From JAHEDH01 sp965364515 (GTDB lineage Bacteria; Actinomycetota; Acidimicrobiia; Spongiisociales; ZC4RG35), in assembly GCA_965364515.1 (NCBI GenBank), contig CBDTXZ010000195.1:1-5588 (forward strand): a stretch of 5,588 nucleotides of DNA, read 5' to 3'. This document shows, piece after piece, positions 5,144 through 5,588 of the stretch (position 1 is the first letter of the stretch; every line of letters starts with the position of its first letter). The position numbers were made by a program, and so were the translations under genes. Below the pieces are notes generated by a model, which made no database searches, had not been told where the DNA came from, and saw only the letters and a list, made by a program, of their open reading frames with translations.

Positions 5144-5587
5144 TCAGTGATCTGTCGGTGTCACGACGAGCCGGGCTCCCCGGACGTCCATGACTTCGAT
5201 GCGGCTGCCAGCAGTGATGACCGATCCGTCTTCGGAGATGGCCCGCCACTCTTCGGACTCGACGCGCACCATGCCGACGCCTTCGTCGTTGTCGATGTCC
5301 TGGAGCACGATGCCCTTCATGCCGACCCAGCGATTGGCGCCGACACGGGGTTGGTCGAGCGCATCCTGGGCGACGATGAATCTCCGGAGGTATGCGAAGG
5401 CGATCAGTGAGACACCGAAGAACACGAACCACTGGGCGAGCAGCCCGACTCCGAACCACGCGAGGACGGCGGCAGCGGCCGCCCCTATGGCGAACGGGAG
5501 CAGGAAGAAGGCGGCGGTGAAGATCTCGCCGATTCCGAATCCGACGGCGAAACCCGTCCAGACCCAACGCCAGATGTCGTCGTCCAC
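5144..5587 (-). CDS. nfeD: NfeD-like membrane protein with OB-fold domain (start at window edge)
   Basis: A short-form NfeD protein, 147 residues if it starts at the GTG one base from the window end. Its N-terminal half holds about three hydrophobic helices (roughly 8-30, 32-48 and 52-66), including the family signature GEIFTAAFFLLPFAIGA (20-36). The C-terminal half (about 84-144) is the small OB-like beta barrel: WVGMKGIVLQDI, then VRVESEEWRAIS with the conserved Trp114, and SRIEVMDVRGARLVV. It lacks the ClpP-like protease domain of long NfeD proteins. In known pairs the OB domain works with a stomatin or flotillin partner encoded next door, as seen here, in membrane-domain organisation or quality control. 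The length and start of the hydrophobic region suit a near-complete protein, but the true start may lie just beyond the edge, and no ribosome binding site can be seen. Confidence 0.88.
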   Translation of the reverse strand: MDDDIWRWVWTGFAVGFGIGEIFTAAFFLLPFAIGAAAAAVLAWFGVGLLAQWFVFFGVSLIAFAYLRRFIVAQDALDQPRVGANRWVGMKGIVLQDIDNDEGVGMVRVESEEWRAISEDGSVITAGSRIEVMDVRGARLVVTPTDH

Positions 5588-5588
5588 G

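Noticed and set aside
4920..5567. Minus-strand frame spanning the NfeD and stomatin genes (about 215 codons)
   Set aside because: Out-of-frame, extremely Arg-rich translation overlapping two well-supported genes.

Overview
The window looks like chromosomal DNA from a high-GC actinobacterium (Actinomycetota). A deep lineage such as the Acidimicrobiia is possible, but that is a guess. The reasons are GC-rich third codon positions, GTG and TTG starts, tightly packed ATGA-type gene overlaps, and the gene families themselves: a DUF1365/UfaA1-type fatty-acid methyltransferase pair, a soluble acyl-ACP desaturase, PspC and LiaF-like proteins, and a stomatin/NfeD pair. Eight genes are visible: the tail of one, six complete, and one that may be cut at the right edge. 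There is no gene-free stretch longer than about 110 bases. I saw no tRNA, rRNA, CRISPR array, transposase or sign of recent transfer.

Left part (1-2222, + strand): a lipid-modification operon. The end of a DUF1365 gene overlaps a SAM-dependent cyclopropane-synthase-family methyltransferase by four bases. Four bases after that gene comes an acyl-ACP desaturase with all six predicted di-iron ligands. The likely logic is that the desaturase introduces a double bond and the methyltransferase modifies it, changing membrane fluidity. A small secreted lipoprotein of unknown function (2225-2740) follows two bases after the desaturase stop and is probably co-transcribed.

Middle (2741-4089, + strand): a roughly 90-base intergenic region rich in short inverted repeats leads into three overlapping genes. 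They encode a PspC-domain membrane protein (TTG start chosen by a strong GGAGG), a LiaF-like membrane protein, and a 69-residue two-helix membrane protein. This resembles actinobacterial envelope-stress modules. The three proteins share a similar paired-helix membrane unit.

Right part (4184-5588, - strand): an NfeD-like gene followed by a stomatin/SPFH gene, a classic membrane-microdomain pair. It converges on the PspC/LiaF operon. The gap between them holds a perfect 36-bp palindrome that probably ends transcription in both directions, plus two smaller inverted repeats.

As a whole the window is a membrane-homeostasis neighbourhood: fatty-acid desaturation and methylation, an envelope-stress sensor cluster, and a membrane-scaffold pair. 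I found no clear undescribed system. The items most worth a second look are the structured leader before the PspC gene, the membrane-unit family spread over three consecutive genes, and the physical coupling of the desaturase to the methyltransferase.
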